Source: Ligula intestinalis (taxonomy: Eukaryota; Platyhelminthes; Cestoda; Diphyllobothriidea; Diphyllobothriidae). Taken from it: a stretch of DNA of 64,000 bases. Below, piece after piece: positions 53,201 to 64,000 of this stretch. Position 1 is the stretch's first letter; every line of letters begins with the position of its first letter. The notes under the pieces are model-generated. The model made no database searches, had not been told where the DNA came from, and worked only from the letters and a program-made list of their open reading frames with translations. The position numbers and the translations under genes are program-made. The DNA lies in the NCBI GenBank assembly GCA_036362985.1, contig JAYGXS010000002.1:97486717-97550716 (forward strand). The letters run 5' to 3'.

Positions 53201-53440
53201 TTAAGTCCAGCTGAAACAAAACGTCTATGTGAGTGGCGGAGAGCTGTTTTCCGGAACAGAACCAATTTAACCTGTTCTTTGTTATCCAAGACTATCGTGA
53301 TAGGTTGAGGTCGGACACTTTCCGACAGTTCAGTAAACTGTTTGCCCATCCTGAAAGCTCCACAAACTCCTACTGTCTCTCGCTGTCGAAGAATGTCTTT
53401 CAGCAGGTCCCGAAACTTTTCCACGTTCGCATACATCCTT
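50272..53440 (-). mobile_element. CR1-type element, decayed, with internal deletion and a nested insertion
   Basis: Minus strand. ORF1 end at 53436-53041 (YANVEKFRDLLKDILRQRET, GAFRMGK, ITIVLDNKEQVKLVLFRKTA, LRHSHRRF), endonuclease pieces to about 52420, an unrelated retroelement fragment at 51838-52390, the rest of the endonuclease/linker to about 51060, then, with the RT palm missing, the C-terminal part (50990-50500) and an (ACTG)-type tail near 50272. It matches 48900-49990 and 41805-42600 in the corresponding parts. No long open frame remains, so it is among the oldest CR1 copies here. Confidence 0.7.
51838..52390 (-). mobile_element. C-terminal fragment of a zinc-knuckle non-LTR element (RNase H-bearing type), nested in CR1
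   Basis: Minus frame 52150-51839: RHLPRVTRCILAQLRSGNCM, RLRQYQHRLDSS, CCPDCGVSPHDYRHLFACSS, LTPADLWLKPVEVTAFLRL and a stop. C-P-x-C ... H-x-x-x-x-C with LAQLRSG before it is the typical end of I/Loa/R1-like elements that carry RNase H; the RNase H domain itself would be upstream, where the frame is decayed (52365-52160). CR1 sequence ends at about 51822 on one side and resumes at about 52400 on the other, so this fragment was inserted. Confidence 0.6.
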
Positions 53441-53454
53441 ACAAAAAATAATTT

Positions 53455-55595
53455 ATAACCAAATGTTAGACCATCTGACGAATGTAATTCTCATACCTCC
53501 CTGTCAACATGCCTTTTTATCCAAAAAGTCACGTCAGTCCTGCCATCTCATTTTCTTGGAATTCGTCTCCAGAAATCGAGATGATGGGAACACGGTAGCT
53601 ACAATTTACTTTGATCTAAAAAAAGCCTTTGACAAAGTTCCCCATAAAAGACTGATCGTGAAGCTAGTGAGTCACGGGATTCGGCCCCTCCTCCTTGATT
53701 TTTTCAAATCCTATCTTCAAAACCGATTCCAAGTAGTACAACTTCGAAATATAGTATCAGAACCAGCTCATATAAGCAGTGGTGTTTTTCAAGGCTCTAA
53801 CCTAGGTCCCCTCTTATTTCTCATTTACATTCATGAGTTATCCACGATATCAACCACTGCTTCAGCATTTTATATGCAGATGACTTAAAACTCGCATATG
53901 CCTATAACAAACATTCGATAAGTAGTGTGCATAGAACAATTGAGTTAGACCTTCAAAAATTAAACGACTGGAGTGTTCAGTGGCAAATGCCGTTTTCACC
54001 AACAAAATGTCATCTCATGATTTTTGGACCACTAAAACTTCCCCCCATAATGTTTAGTGGTCAAGAAATAAAAGAGCTAACATCTTTAAAAAATTTAGGT
54101 CTTAGCTATTCTAATACTCTTGACTTATCCCCACATGTTAAACAAATCGCACCAAAAGCCAATCGACTATGTGGCTTCATAAGTAAAAATTTCACAGCAA
54201 TTACACTTAAGACTAAACTTTACAAAATGAACGTTTTACCCATTCTAGATTACTGCTCAATATTTTTCGGTACCATGTCATCAGGTGACAGACGGAAACT
54301 AGAAAAAATCCAGCCAAGGTTAACCAGATTTCTTTGTAAACGCGATGACGCCCGCGACTCCTATATAATAATGTACAATCGATATGGTCTTAAACGCCTC
54401 TGGCAAAGGCGACTCCAAAATGGTTTTACTTTCCTATTTAAAGTTACACATAATCATAACATCCTTAGCAATAATATGTTAACAAATCAAAACGGTTCCC
54501 GTTCCACTAGAAACAACCAACATACAATTCATAACGCTAAAGCTAGGACGGCCCAGCGATCAAATTTCTACACCATAAGATATGCGATCAGATGGAATGC
54601 CCTACCCAACGATATTCGCAAAAGCCACAGTTTAACCAAATTTAGAAGAAAGACCAAGCAGTTCTTCTCAACTGACATGACGCATATATTTCTGAACAAA
54701 ATAGGACACTTTGCTAACCAGTTCTTTGACGTCCAATTCGGACCAAAAGGGATCTAACGGTCCAGGAGAGTTCCCACACATTTTGGGGAAAACTGGCCAC
54801 TGCTGGAGGGTTTCCAGACGACAGTTTCCAACGCTGATCAAATCAAAGCTTAAGAAAAATTGTGCCTTGCCTCCTTTTTCAATCCTTAAAAATAAAAAAC
54901 AAAAACTCAGAACAATTTATATTTATATTCTTCGACTAACATCTCAATGTTCATAAAAAAATATTATGAATGAAATTAATTTTCTCTACAACTATGCTAA
55001 AGTTTATAGTGTTTCCTCTTATAATGTATCAGGAGTATAAATGCTAATAATGTAAATCTCAATCTCACTTAGATATTCGACAAAAGAAAGGCCAAGTGTC
55101 TTCTGCCGATGAACTTGAATGACTATGGTGCTTCACAGCTGCCTCAACCCCATCTGCAACGTCCCATCTAATTATCAAACTCCTGCCAATGGACAACGAT
55201 TGTAATCTCCGTATCGAGCAGACCCATCTATACGGAAGATGCAATGTCATCAGCTGATTTTTTCGCATTCAACCTGACCGCGGCTAAGTATAACTCAGTT
55301 AAAGGACATGACAGTTTTTCCAGAATCCAAGTATTCTTTCTATAAAACCGTAACACGTACAATGTATACTTATTTTATTTCATGTTTTTCTAGTATTGTA
55401 CCTTAGAAGCCAGTTTTTTTTTCACTTTAAACAAACTCCTTATTTCGCACACTATTGACCTAGCAAAAGACCAAAACAAATACAATAGTCACTGCGAAAG
55501 AAGGGGTTTGGGTTAGGTTTTTTCCTGCCTTCCGGGGTTTTTGACGTCGCCAAAGATGTTCTTTAAAAATAAACCTTATGATTATTATTTGTCGT
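53455..55595 (+). mobile_element. CR1-type element, AT-rich divergent lineage, 5'-truncated
   Basis: RT from motif 2 on: CQHAFLSKKSRQSCHLIFLE, ATIYFDLKKAFDKVPHKRLI (palm A), SSGVFQGSNLGPLLFLIYIH, then a frameshift at about 53865 restores YADDLKLAYAYN (palm C); 53927-54757 is open for 276 codons with LTSLKNLGLSYSNTLDLSPH and RYAIRWNALPNDIRKSHSL. Serine-valine-for-glycine changes are few. The 3' UTR (54758-55595) ends TTTTTCACTTTAAACAAACT.. and AAATAAACCTTATGATTATT, parallel to the 3' UTRs at 36.6 and 57.2 kb. Base composition is clearly more AT-rich than the other CR1 copies. One frameshift in the palm kills it. Confidence 0.8.
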
Positions 55596-56079
55596 AAGTC
55601 ATAGTCTGAAAATCATGTAAACTGGTTTTCTCTCAAACTAAATAATTAATACAGTTTGTTTAACAATTTTAAGGGGCTTTTAACAACCAACTGCGGTTAA
55701 ATCCTAAATTCTGAGTTTTTCTAGACCTTCTCATATTTAAATCATATTTCCGTCAAATTATGAGAACAAAAATTGCAGCTCATCGTAGGATATCTGCTCC
55801 CAGACCCAAGCGGTGCCTGACCACACGTACTAGTCAACGTTTTGATATCAACACGCAGCCCATTGTCAAGGCTAAGCAAATTTATTTATATGCATTGCAT
55901 AACTGTTATGATTTCCTGCTGAAGTTTGGATCTGTTTTGTAAATACAAGGGAACCTCCTTGAAGGTCAGTTATCTGACATACATTCCCAAGACTGGAAAA
56001 AGCTAGAATCCTTCGTCCATCTAATAACCACGGAAGCTTTTGATAGACAAAAGCGTAATTATAACTTTGTATTCAAAAC
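55596..56079. other. No gene recognised
   Basis: A short frame at 55760-55942 has no family resemblance. Possibly the start of the ORF1-like fragment that follows. Confidence 0.3.
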
Positions 56080-57235
56080 GCTTCCACATTTAGTCACCCT
56101 TTTGATGTTGCAAATTATTTTCTATGCTCGGGGGGGTTCAACTACAAAATTGCGAAAGCAAAGCGCCTCCAATCGCGCAGCAAGAATCTGCCGATCCTAG
56201 TTGAATTGTTTTCGCAGATCGAGGTAGACTCAATCTTTGCACAACGAGGTCGCATTTCTCGATATTTAGAAATGACTAAAAGTTTCCTCTGCCGAGATCT
56301 TACACCAAATGAGCGAAGAAATGCGGCACTCCAGTCAAATAGACCAATGACTTCTCCGCCTAATGTTCATTAGTCTGGTCGTAGTCCCGATAGAGTCAGT
56401 GCACACGCTAATCCTCCACCCCGGATATCTGGCAAAACACCCGCTAACGTCAGTAGTTCCGTTATCCCTGCCCTCCGGATGTGTAGTCATAGTCCCGTAT
56501 ATCAACCAGAAAGCAGATAGGGAAAGCTGGGCAACCCACTGAAGAGCCGGAGCCCTCGCAGCTCAGTCAAGCAGCGGCACAATACCGGCGAAACACGTGT
56601 CTGGGCCTTTTAGCAAGTATCTAGGCTGTTAGTATGGTAAGTTAAAAGTCAATTTATACTACTAACGACTGTCTGATGGCAGTATGTGTATATTTCGCAG
56701 GGGTTGACGGGTTTCAACACGAATATACACTTACAATTTCGGTCTATGCCTATAGACCTCAAATATACTGATATTTACCACGATCAGAAATTAATTTCGC
56801 TGGAGATAAAAAAAGCTGAGTCCCGTAACCATCAGTACGCCTGCTATCCCTGCCTCCCGAATGTCCAGTCATAGGCCCAGCAACATCAGTGCACCAGTAA
56901 GCCCATCCGTCTCAATGTCGGGACCTAAAAGCCCCGCCGCTCCACCATCTACTGCCATGACAACTCTTCTGGCGCGTCCTTCGAAATCTGTTTGACTTTT
57001 TCGGCCTACAAGGGATTTAGTCGTTTCGGGATTTCACACTTCTGGACACTCTCGCGGACTCCAGATAATAAGCCTTTGATACTATTCAACAATCTCGTCA
57101 TCGTGGAATTTTTATTGAGTCGAAATTCATCAGAAGACGGAATCAAAGTGGAATTTGCTTCTCAAGTCGTTGAACTGCATTCACAACCTACAAACAAACA
57201 AGCGAAAACAGCCTAAAAAGACCAAGGTGCAAGGA
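56080..57235 (+). pseudogene. Retroelement ORF1-like remnant
   Basis: At about 56135-56370 one frame gives FNYKIAKAKRLQSRSKNLPI, FAQRGRISRYLEMTKSFLC and RDLTPNERRNAALQSNRP. This resembles the C-terminal domain of CR1-type ORF1 proteins (AKRL..RP.LV.L......L.RA..LR......DLTP.ER). Downstream, PRISGKTPANVSS and similar low-complexity pieces follow with stops. It lies directly beside the tail of the next, minus-strand CR1. Confidence 0.4.
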
Positions 57236-57239
57236 TATC

Positions 57240-58669
57240 AATAATAATAATAATAATATGTTTATTATGCCAGTTTACAGGCAATTGTAAAGAGTTGGTA
57301 ATGCACCTCTTGGGCGCCTTCCAACACCTCGAAGACCGGAAAAAACCTAAAACAAACTCCTTATGTTGCAGCCAGTATTGGTTTTGTTTCAGGTTTTTTG
57401 TTTCGTCAATACTGGGCGAGATTAGGAGTTTGTTTCAAGTGAAAAAAACCTGCCTTCAAAGGTATGATACAAACGGAATAAATGTACAGTTGTAAGCTGA
57501 GTTGACTCATCAGCAGGAGAACTGTTTCATATCGTTTAAAAACATAAGTTCCAGACGGAGAGGGTTGGCACAAGAACACAGTGTTCTCAGTCTTTCATCA
57601 ATGGTTGTCGGCAAAAGTTGCGAGCTATCGGCTGAAGGGTTAGCAGACTGCGGGTTGCTGCTTCAGCCGCATTATATTCAGCAGTGAAGCCTGGCGGGGT
57701 TCAAAGTCCACGAACGCCATCAGAGTGAAAGAGAGATTCCACCGAGTCAGCACCCAAAATTCGGGAAAGTTGTCCTGAATGTAGAAAACTAGTTACAGCT
57801 CTCTTAAACATAGGGTAGTTTTGCTGGGTTTTAATACTTTTGGGCAGCTTATTCCAGATTGATATGGCATTTACTGAAAAGAATTGCCGGTACTTAACTG
57901 TGCGTGCCATAGGAAGAAATAAAAATACGTCTCGATGACTGGCGCGTCGAGAGTGCTCAAGCTGCCTTATTGTACTAAGAGGATTAAAGGTTTGACCATT
58001 CAAAAGTTTAAACAGTAAAAATAGACCCTTCTGCAATCGACGAAGCCATAGGGGATCCAGCTTTATAAGTTCGCACCTTTGTTGGTAGGTTAAGTTACGG
58101 TGTTCTGTAGTGAAAACTCTTCTAGTGAAGAAGTGCTGCACCGATTCTATTTTCTTCCGTTCACTAGTGCGCAGAAGACTGAACAGAGGCGAGCAGTATT
58201 CAAGACTAGGTCTCACGTACATATTATAAAGGCTAGTTCTAACATTGATAGTCTTAAAATTTCTAAGGATAAATCCGGTTGTTCGGCGTGCTTTCGAGAC
58301 TATCAGGGCACAGTGCTCTGACAAATTGAGACTATTAGAGTAGGATATGCCCAAATCCTTGATAACTGCTGGAACATTTAGTTCGTGGCCGTCAATGCTT
58401 AATTCCGGTTGATGATCGTCGCCAACAACCATAACGGAACATTTGTGCCATGAAAGGGTGAGGCGCCATGTGCAACACCACTGGGCGAAGGCCTGAAGAC
58501 CCTTTTTTATCAGCTCGAGCACGATGTTGCGATCTGCCGGTTTATATCGATAAGCGACTTTTAAATCATCAGCGTACATGAAGGGTCTGCCATACTGAAA
58601 ACAATCTGAAACGTCGTTGACAAAAAGGCAAAATAGGAGCGGACCCAGTACACTACCCTGTATAACGTC
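57240..58669 (-). mobile_element. CR1-type element, 5'-truncated, near-identical to 36588-38000
   Basis: Minus strand from 58669: motif 4 end (QGSVLGPLLFCLFVNDVSDC), MYADDLKVAYRYKPADRNIV and the C-terminal domain to 57701 in one open frame, then the 3' UTR with CTCGCCCAGTATTGACG and TGCCAGTTTACA-complement and an (ATT)n tail at 57240. It is the closest relative of the copy at 36588-40380. Its 5' end is cut within GGGTAGTGTACTGGG and joins another CR1, on the opposite strand, at about 58670. Confidence 0.88.
57701..58579 (-). CDS. CR1 RT C-terminal fragment, open frame
   Basis: 292 codons from the palm C motif (MYADDLKVAYRY) to DSVESLFHSDGVRGL, no stop. Residue differences from 37048-38232 are few (for example V to I in VTKDLG/VIKDLG, RRF to RNF, PSFLH to TSFLH). 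As the palm A region is missing it cannot be active; the clean frame shows that the insertion is recent. Confidence 0.8.
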   Translation of the reverse strand: MYADDLKVAYRYKPADRNIVLELIKKGLQAFAQWCCTWRLTLSWHKCSVMVVGDDHQPELSIDGHELNVPAVIKDLGISYSNSLNLSEHCALIVSKARRTTGFILRNFKTINVRTSLYNMYVRPSLEYCSPLFSLLRTSERKKIESVQHFFTRRVFTTEHRNLTYQQRCELIKLDPLWLRRLQKGLFLLFKLLNGQTFNPLSTIRQLEHSRRASHRDVFLFLPMARTVKYRQFFSVNAISIWNKLPKSIKTQQNYPMFKRAVTSFLHSGQLSRILGADSVESLFHSDGVRGL

Positions 58670-60220
58670 ACCCCGATCTATAAGAGAGGTTCGCGACTTG
58701 ATTGCGCAAATTACCGTCCTGTAAGTCTAACTTGCATCGCGTGCAAAGTAATGAAGCGCATTATTTAGAAGCATTGAATGTATTTCCTCGAAAGCAACAA
58801 AATACTATGTGATGGTCAGCACGGCTTTCGCCCAGGACGCTCTTGCCTCACGAGTGCTCTTTACTCACAGGAGAAGTGGACAAAGGCCGCTGATAAAGGC
58901 TATTCAATTGATGTTATATTCTTCGACATCAAAAAGGCCTTCGATAGTGTACCACTCAGGCTTCTTCTGCAGAAGATTTGGGACGTGGGAATCAAAGGAA
59001 AAATGTATAAATGGATCAGTAGTTTCTTGTCCTTCAGAGAACAGAGGGTCGTTGTCGGAAACTCAACCTCAAAATGGACAATGGTCGAGAGTGGTGTACC
59101 ACAAGGCTCAGTTTTGGGTCTGCTGCTATTCCTGATTTACGTAAACGACTGTCTCAATGAGTTTTATTGCGCAGCTGTCATGTTTGCGGATGACATAAAA
59201 ATATGGGCTGAAATAAGATGCACCGACGACGCAAAGAGACTACAGTCGAACATCGATAAACTGGTTATTTGGTCGTCCACGTGGCTTCTTAACTTTAATG
59301 TATCCAAGTGTCTTGTTCTACACATAAGCCCGGGGCGAAAAGTGCCACCGAAACACAGTTATTTTATCAATGGTACCGCATTAAACGAGGTTGAGACACA
59401 CAAAGATCTGGGTATATGGACAACCGCGAACTTGATGCAAACAGAGCACTGTAAAACGTCCGATTAGAAGGCAACTTGTACCCTGCACTGGATCAGACTA
59501 GCGTTCAAAATCTTTCCACCTGAACTCTTCGGAAAAATATTTGGCATCTTTGTGAGACCACATCTTGAATACGGAATGCCAGTTTGGACACCGTGGTTGA
59601 AGAAAGATGTGGAGCTTCTTGAACAAGTGCAACGCAGGGCGACAAAGATGGTCGACGGTCTCAGGGACTTACCATATCAGGAGAGATTGATAAAGCTTGA
59701 CCTTTTTCCTTTGTCTTACAAGAACGTTCAGTGCAGCCTGCTCTGGACATTCCGGATAATCCGGGGCCACATTTCCTCCCTAAAATTGGAGGATTTCTTC
59801 CAATTAGCCACCACTACTAACCTGCGTAGCCATCCTTACAAGGTCACAAGCGAACGCACCCGATTAGACCTCCGAAAATATTTCTTCAGTCAACGCGTGG
59901 TCCGGCCTTGGAACTTGCTACCAAGCGAGACGGTTTCGCTGACACAATTGCGGAATTTCAAAGGAAACTTGATGTGATTTTATTTAACAAAACGCGACTT
60001 TTACAACACGATTTCCTACTGCCAGCACTGTGAACAATTTTTTTGGCTTTAGACCGTTTTCATTCTTTTCTGTGAAAATTCTTTCGAAAATCTGTTATGA
60101 TATCATATGTGCTCCCCCCGACTGCACATTAACTGTAAGAATAACCTTGTTTGCGTTATATTAATAGGGTCCTCAAGGGCATTCCTTGCCTGTTACCCTA
60201 AAAATATACATATATATAAG
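58670..60220 (+). mobile_element. CR1-type element, 5'-truncated, second subfamily
   Basis: Begins within RT motif 2: PIYKRGSRLDCANYRPVSLT, two stops, then 58778-59467 open: QHGFRPGRSCLTSALYSQEK, VIFFDIKKAFDSV (palm A), SGVPQGSVLGLLLFLIYVND, AVMFADDIKIWAEI (palm C), THKDLGIWTTANL, stop at 59467, a shift, and 59552-59977 with MRPHLEYGMPVWTPWLKKDV, LEDFFQLATTTNLRSHPY and RVVRPWNLLPSE. The 3' UTR ends near TACCCTAAAAATATACATA. It belongs to the subfamily of 43557-48565, not to that of its head-to-head neighbour. Confidence 0.85.
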
Positions 60221-60814
60221 TCTCTCGAGCTTACGTGCTTATAGTCTCTATCTCAGTATGGAAGACACGCTTCTTAGGAAGTATTCAAGAATTGACTATA
60301 TATTTCCAAAGTTTGGAATTTTCTACGTGGGAATCTCAATCCGGTCGCTCTGAAAAATTCCTCCGCTGTGAATTATTTCCAAAGTTTGGAAATTGCTTTT
60401 TGGATGTGTCGATTTTGCAAAAAACTCCTCTGCACCACAAAAATCTGCACATCTCCGAATTTCACACCGAGGTTGAGTCGTTATATCACTGTGTTGTTAT
60501 ATACCCTTATCCTAATATTGTCATAATATTTAGAATAAAAGTGACTCTCATGTTATTCTTCAGGCAATTTTATAACCAAACACATTTCATTGTATCTGTC
60601 AGGAACGCAATATTTTACTCTGACTGGCTGTAACCTGCTTGTCTCAGTAAACTTGCACTATCTGGCCAATCGATCTTCGCTCAACCTTACTCTCAAGGGC
60701 ACTTGGGTTTGGCTTCCGACTTCATTGGCAGTATCAGACGCAGGTCGTTACACAAAAAAATCTTGCATAGCATGGAGAGTTTAGATGCTGCAAGTCCGTT
60801 ATCACGAAACATTT
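60221..60814. other. No gene recognised
   Basis: ATTTCCAAAGTTTGGAA occurs twice (about 60302 and 60377). Otherwise nothing supported; the frames at 60235-60784 have no family resemblance. Confidence 0.35.
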
Positions 60815-60905
60815 CGCCACCGCCAGATCTCGAACCCGGGTCGCCAAATCTGGTTATTAGCGGTGTGCGCACCTCAGGCAGCCCGGCCACTTCAACCATA
60901 TCAAG
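60815..60905 (-). repeat. tRNA-Ile-like sequence
   Basis: Minus strand: GGCCGGGCTGCCTGAGGTGC, CACACCGCTAATAACC (AAT-type anticodon arm) and GACCCGGGTTCGAGATC (B box). It resembles tRNA-Ile(AAT), but the acceptor ends do not pair, so it is a SINE-type or pseudo-tRNA sequence. Confidence 0.5.
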
Positions 60906-60956
60906 ATACGACCAGAAAGTAACTACCAATATGACCGCCAAACGGCCAAGATATCT

Positions 60957-61003
60957 TACAATTGCCTATAAACTGGCATAATAAACATATTATTATTATA
61001 TCT
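60957..61003 (+). repeat. Isolated CR1 3' terminus
   Basis: CAATTGCCTATAAACTGGCA, TAATAAACATATTATTATTA: the last ~40 bp of the CR1 family of 36588-40380 (TTGCCTGTAAACTGGCATAA plus (ATT)n) without any CR1 body in front. Confidence 0.65.
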
Positions 61004-64000
61004 ACTACGTTTACCGAAATTAGACTGTGAGGATTTTGTCCTCCGCCAGGAGTTTTCGGAGATGAAGCAGGAACTTTACCACGAGGTTCATAAACTGAAA
61101 CAAGAGATAGCCTATCTAAAAACGCATATTTCTTATCCAGCGGTTGAAACAGCCCTCGTCGGCCAAAAACAGGGGGTAACTAAAAGGACATATGCTCAGA
61201 TACCCTCTGCCGGTAAACCTTAAACTCGCATATCATCTGCCGAACCAAGTAAACCAGCACACGTCTCACTCGATCGCAAAGAAACTAAAATAAATCCGTA
61301 GTCTACGCCATCGTTACTCGGCTCAGACAGCATTAGCAATGATCTGGATTTGCGTTCTAGCGTCACATCGTTGCTCGATGCTACACTAGAAAGCGATGAT
61401 GCAGAGGTCGATAAGATCATTAAGCCAAAAAGGCATAGGGCTAGAAAGGCTAGAAAGTCTTAATGGTCCAGGGGTGAGCAGTCAGCTAACCCAAAAACCG
61501 GCACATCAGGACCCATCAAAGCTAAAGTACCGGATACAGATACCCGCTTGGTCATAACTTGTGAGCTTGCAACAGATGCACCAGTGAGTCACAATCAGAA
61601 TGTAATTGTCAAAGGGGCTCCAGAGATAGCGTCAACAATTACACAAAAACGAGTTGACGCTGATAAGGACTTGGATTTTGACATGTCTGACGACACACCT
61701 GAAATCTGCATATCGGATCATGTGTCAAGCCCACGGGCTACACCATCGTCACTAGGCTTAAACGACACAAGCAATTATCGGGATTTGCATCCTAGCACCA
61801 CTTCGTTGCTCGACTCTGCGAAACTCTTTACGCGTACATTAAAAACGCAGAGGAAAATGCAGCACCCCATACTTCAAGACGCCTTAGGAAACTCCATAGC
61901 TGACGCTTAGATGACCGCTGATAGCTTCAATGCGTTCCTATCCAAAACGTTTAGTGAAAGCTCTTTCGGTGCACTTATGGTTGTCCGGGCTTGGAAGGGT
62001 GCCGTTCTCGAAATCATAAGTTTTACCCTCTGGGTCGTGACTGTAGCCATTCTTTGTTATCGTCAATCTTATAGTTCAGGACCAGATGGCGTCCCAGTTA
62101 GCCTTCTTAAGGCTGAAGCGAATGATATCTTTCCGGCTTTTCTTTAGAAGGTATTAAATATTGCTCTTGAGAGTGAAACCTTTTCTTCGTTGTGGAAGGA
62201 ATCGCACATAATGCCTATTCGCAAGCATGGCCGATTGACGTCATTCGACAACTTTAGGCCCGCTGCCTCGAAGATCTTGGAGACCTTGATCAAAGAAAAA
62301 ATGATGCATCACTTGACAGAGAACAACCTGCTCAATACTGCTTATAATGGCTTTCCCGAAAAAATGATCTTGTGACACCTGCCAGCTCTCTTTCGTTGAT
62401 TATGTGCTGCAATCTAGAGACAGCGGTTTTGCCATTTATAACGTCTTTCTTGATTTTAGTAAGGCCTTTGATCGGGTCGATCATAACCTCTTACTTCAGA
62501 AACTGGCTTCCTTCGGCATAGGTAGCAAGCCTCTGAACATCATATCTTACTATTTGGATGCTCACACACAACGAGTAAAAATTTCCAATGTTATCCCCAA
62601 CCCCACGCATGTGAGGAGTGGAGTTATACAGGGTAGTGTACTGGGTCTGCTCCTATTTTGCCTGTTTGTCAACGACGTTTCAAATAGTTTTCAGTATGGT
62701 AGACCCTTCATGTACGCTGATGATTTAAAAGTCGCTTATTGATATAAACCGGCAGATCGCAACATCGTGCTCCAGCTTATAAAACAGGATCTTCAGGCCT
62801 TCGCCCAGTGTTGTCGCACATGGCGCTTCACCCTTTCATACCCAAAATGTTCCGTTATGGTTGTTGGCGATGATTATCAACCGGAATTAAGCATTGACGG
62901 CCATGAACTAAATGTCTCAGAAGTAATCAAGGATTTGGGCACATCCTATTCTAATAGTCTCAATATGTCAGAGAACTGTACCCTTATAGTCTGGAAAGCA
63001 CGCCGAACCACCGGATTTATCCTTCGAAATTTTAAGACTATGAAGGTTAGAACTAGCGTTTATAATATGTGCGTGAGACCTAGTCTTGAATACTGCTCGC
63101 CCCTATTCAGTCTTCTGCGCACTAGTGAACGTACGAAAACAGAATCGGTGCAGCACTTCTTCACCTTAACTCAGTCTTCCAACAAAGGTGCGAACTTAAA
63201 AAGCTGGATCCTCTGTGGCTTCGTCGATTGCAAAAGGGTCTATTTTTACTGTTGAAACTTTTGAATCGTCAAACCTTTAATCCTCTTAGTACAATAAGGC
63301 AGCTTGAGCACTCTCGACGAGCCAGTCATCGAGACGTATTTTTTATTTCTTCCTACGGCACGTACAGTTAAGTACCGGCAATTCTTTTCAGTAAACGCCC
63401 TATCAATCTGGAATAAGCTGCCCAAAAGTATCAAAACCCAGCAAAGGTACCCTATGTTTGAGAGAGCCATAACTAGTTTTCTACATTCAGGACAGCTTTC
63501 ACAAATTTTGGGTGCTGACTCGGTGGAATCTCTCTTTCACTCTGATGGCGTTCGTGGACTTTGAACCCCGCCAGGCTTCATGCTGAAGATAATGCTGCTG
63601 AAGCAGCACCCCGCAGTCTTCTAACCCTTCAGCCGACAGCGCGCAACTTTTGCCGACAACCATTGAAGAAAGACTGAGAACACTGTGTTCTTGTGCCAAC
63701 CCTCTCCGTCTCGAACTAATGTCTTTAAAAGATATGCAACATTTCTCCTGCTGATGTGTCAACTTAGCTGATAACTGTACATTTATTCCGTTTGTATCAT
63801 ACCTTTGAAGGCAGATTTTTTTCACTTGAAACAAACTCCCTATCTCGCCCAATATTGACAAAAACAAAACTTGAAACAAAAGCAATACTGGCTACAACAT
63901 AGGGAGTTTTTTTAGGTGTTTTCCAGTCTTCGAGGTTTTGGAAGGTGCCCAAGCGGTGCATTACCAACTTCTTATAATTGCCTGTAAGCTGGCATAATAA
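61004..64000 (+). mobile_element. CR1-type element, internally deleted, runs to window end
   Basis: A decayed ORF1 at about 61050-61800 (EFSEMKQELYHEVHKLKQEI, a coiled coil; later KPKRHRARKARKS) is followed directly, at about 61825, by the linker before RT (AKLFTRTLKTQRKMQHPILQ), so the whole endonuclease is deleted. RT pieces: YSSGPDGVPVSLLKAEANDI, FDNFRPAASKILETL, FLDFSKAFDRVDHNLLLQKL, SGVIQGSVLGLLLFCLFVND, MYADDLKVAY then a stop at 62743, and the C-terminal domain to 63564 in three frames. The 3' UTR matches the copies at 36.6 and 57.2 kb; the window ends at GTAAGCTGGCATAATAA, a few bases before the expected (ATT)n tail. Confidence 0.85.

Noticed and set aside
57020..57140. Hammerhead core at 57110-57145 (minus, CTGATGAATTTCGACTC)
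   Set aside because: CTGATGA is present but there is no stem II and no GAAA in position; only weak similarity to the stretch at 43.0-43.2 kb.
1..64000. CRISPR array, bacterial operons, or organellar DNA
   Set aside because: No regularly spaced repeats, no prokaryotic gene organisation; introns, SINEs and retrotransposons show nuclear eukaryotic DNA.

Overview
This is a repeat-dominated window of a eukaryotic nuclear genome. The best fit is a flatworm, probably a tapeworm. The support is: a Ras gene cut by introns of 32-43 nt (very short introns are a known feature of cestode genes); universal code; and a mobile-element load of CR1-type non-LTR elements, Penelope-like elements (PLEs) with GIY-YIG endonuclease, Ty3/gypsy remnants, one RTE-type fragment and tRNA-derived SINEs. 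No bacterial, organellar or viral genome organisation is seen. The species assignment is inference; the sequence alone does not settle it.

Only two host genes are supported. At the left edge are the last two coding exons of a mitochondrial carrier of the SCaMC (ATP-Mg/Pi) type, plus strand, 1-162 and 2064-2216, split by a 1.9 kb intron that holds a dead PLE. On the minus strand at 33933-33254 six small exons encode the complete G domain of a Ras GTPase (166 codons); the C-terminal membrane-anchor exon was not found.

Layout. 1-7 kb: carrier gene, PLE remnants and SINEs. 8-15 kb: three copies of a foldback element with long terminal inverted repeats, a PLE endonuclease fragment between inverted arms, and a gypsy RT/RNase H remnant. 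16-24 kb: PLE copies on the minus strand, LTR-like direct repeats, a telomere-like tract. 24.6-28 kb: two SINEs head to head and two older foldback copies. 28-33 kb: RTE-type and PLE RT/endonuclease remnants. 33-34 kb: Ras. 34-64 kb: dense, partly nested CR1 copies on both strands, with gypsy pol inside the cluster. The most complete CR1 (43.56-48.57 kb, plus) has a 5' UTR, ORF1, AP endonuclease and an uninterrupted RT core, but also one nonsense codon and at least two frameshifts in ORF2.

The most interesting theme is RNA-level. At least eight sites carry a small hammerhead-ribozyme-like core (CTGANGA, short hairpin, GAAA), mostly at the end of a PLE remnant or inside short (~275-280 bp) insertions. 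One such insertion sits inside a CR1 endonuclease gene with a perfect 12 bp target duplication and a 44 bp inverted repeat; a second, of the same size, sits inside a gypsy integrase gene. Together these suggest a short non-autonomous ribozyme-bearing retroelement related to PLEs. Coordinates of element ends are read by eye and are approximate unless stated.
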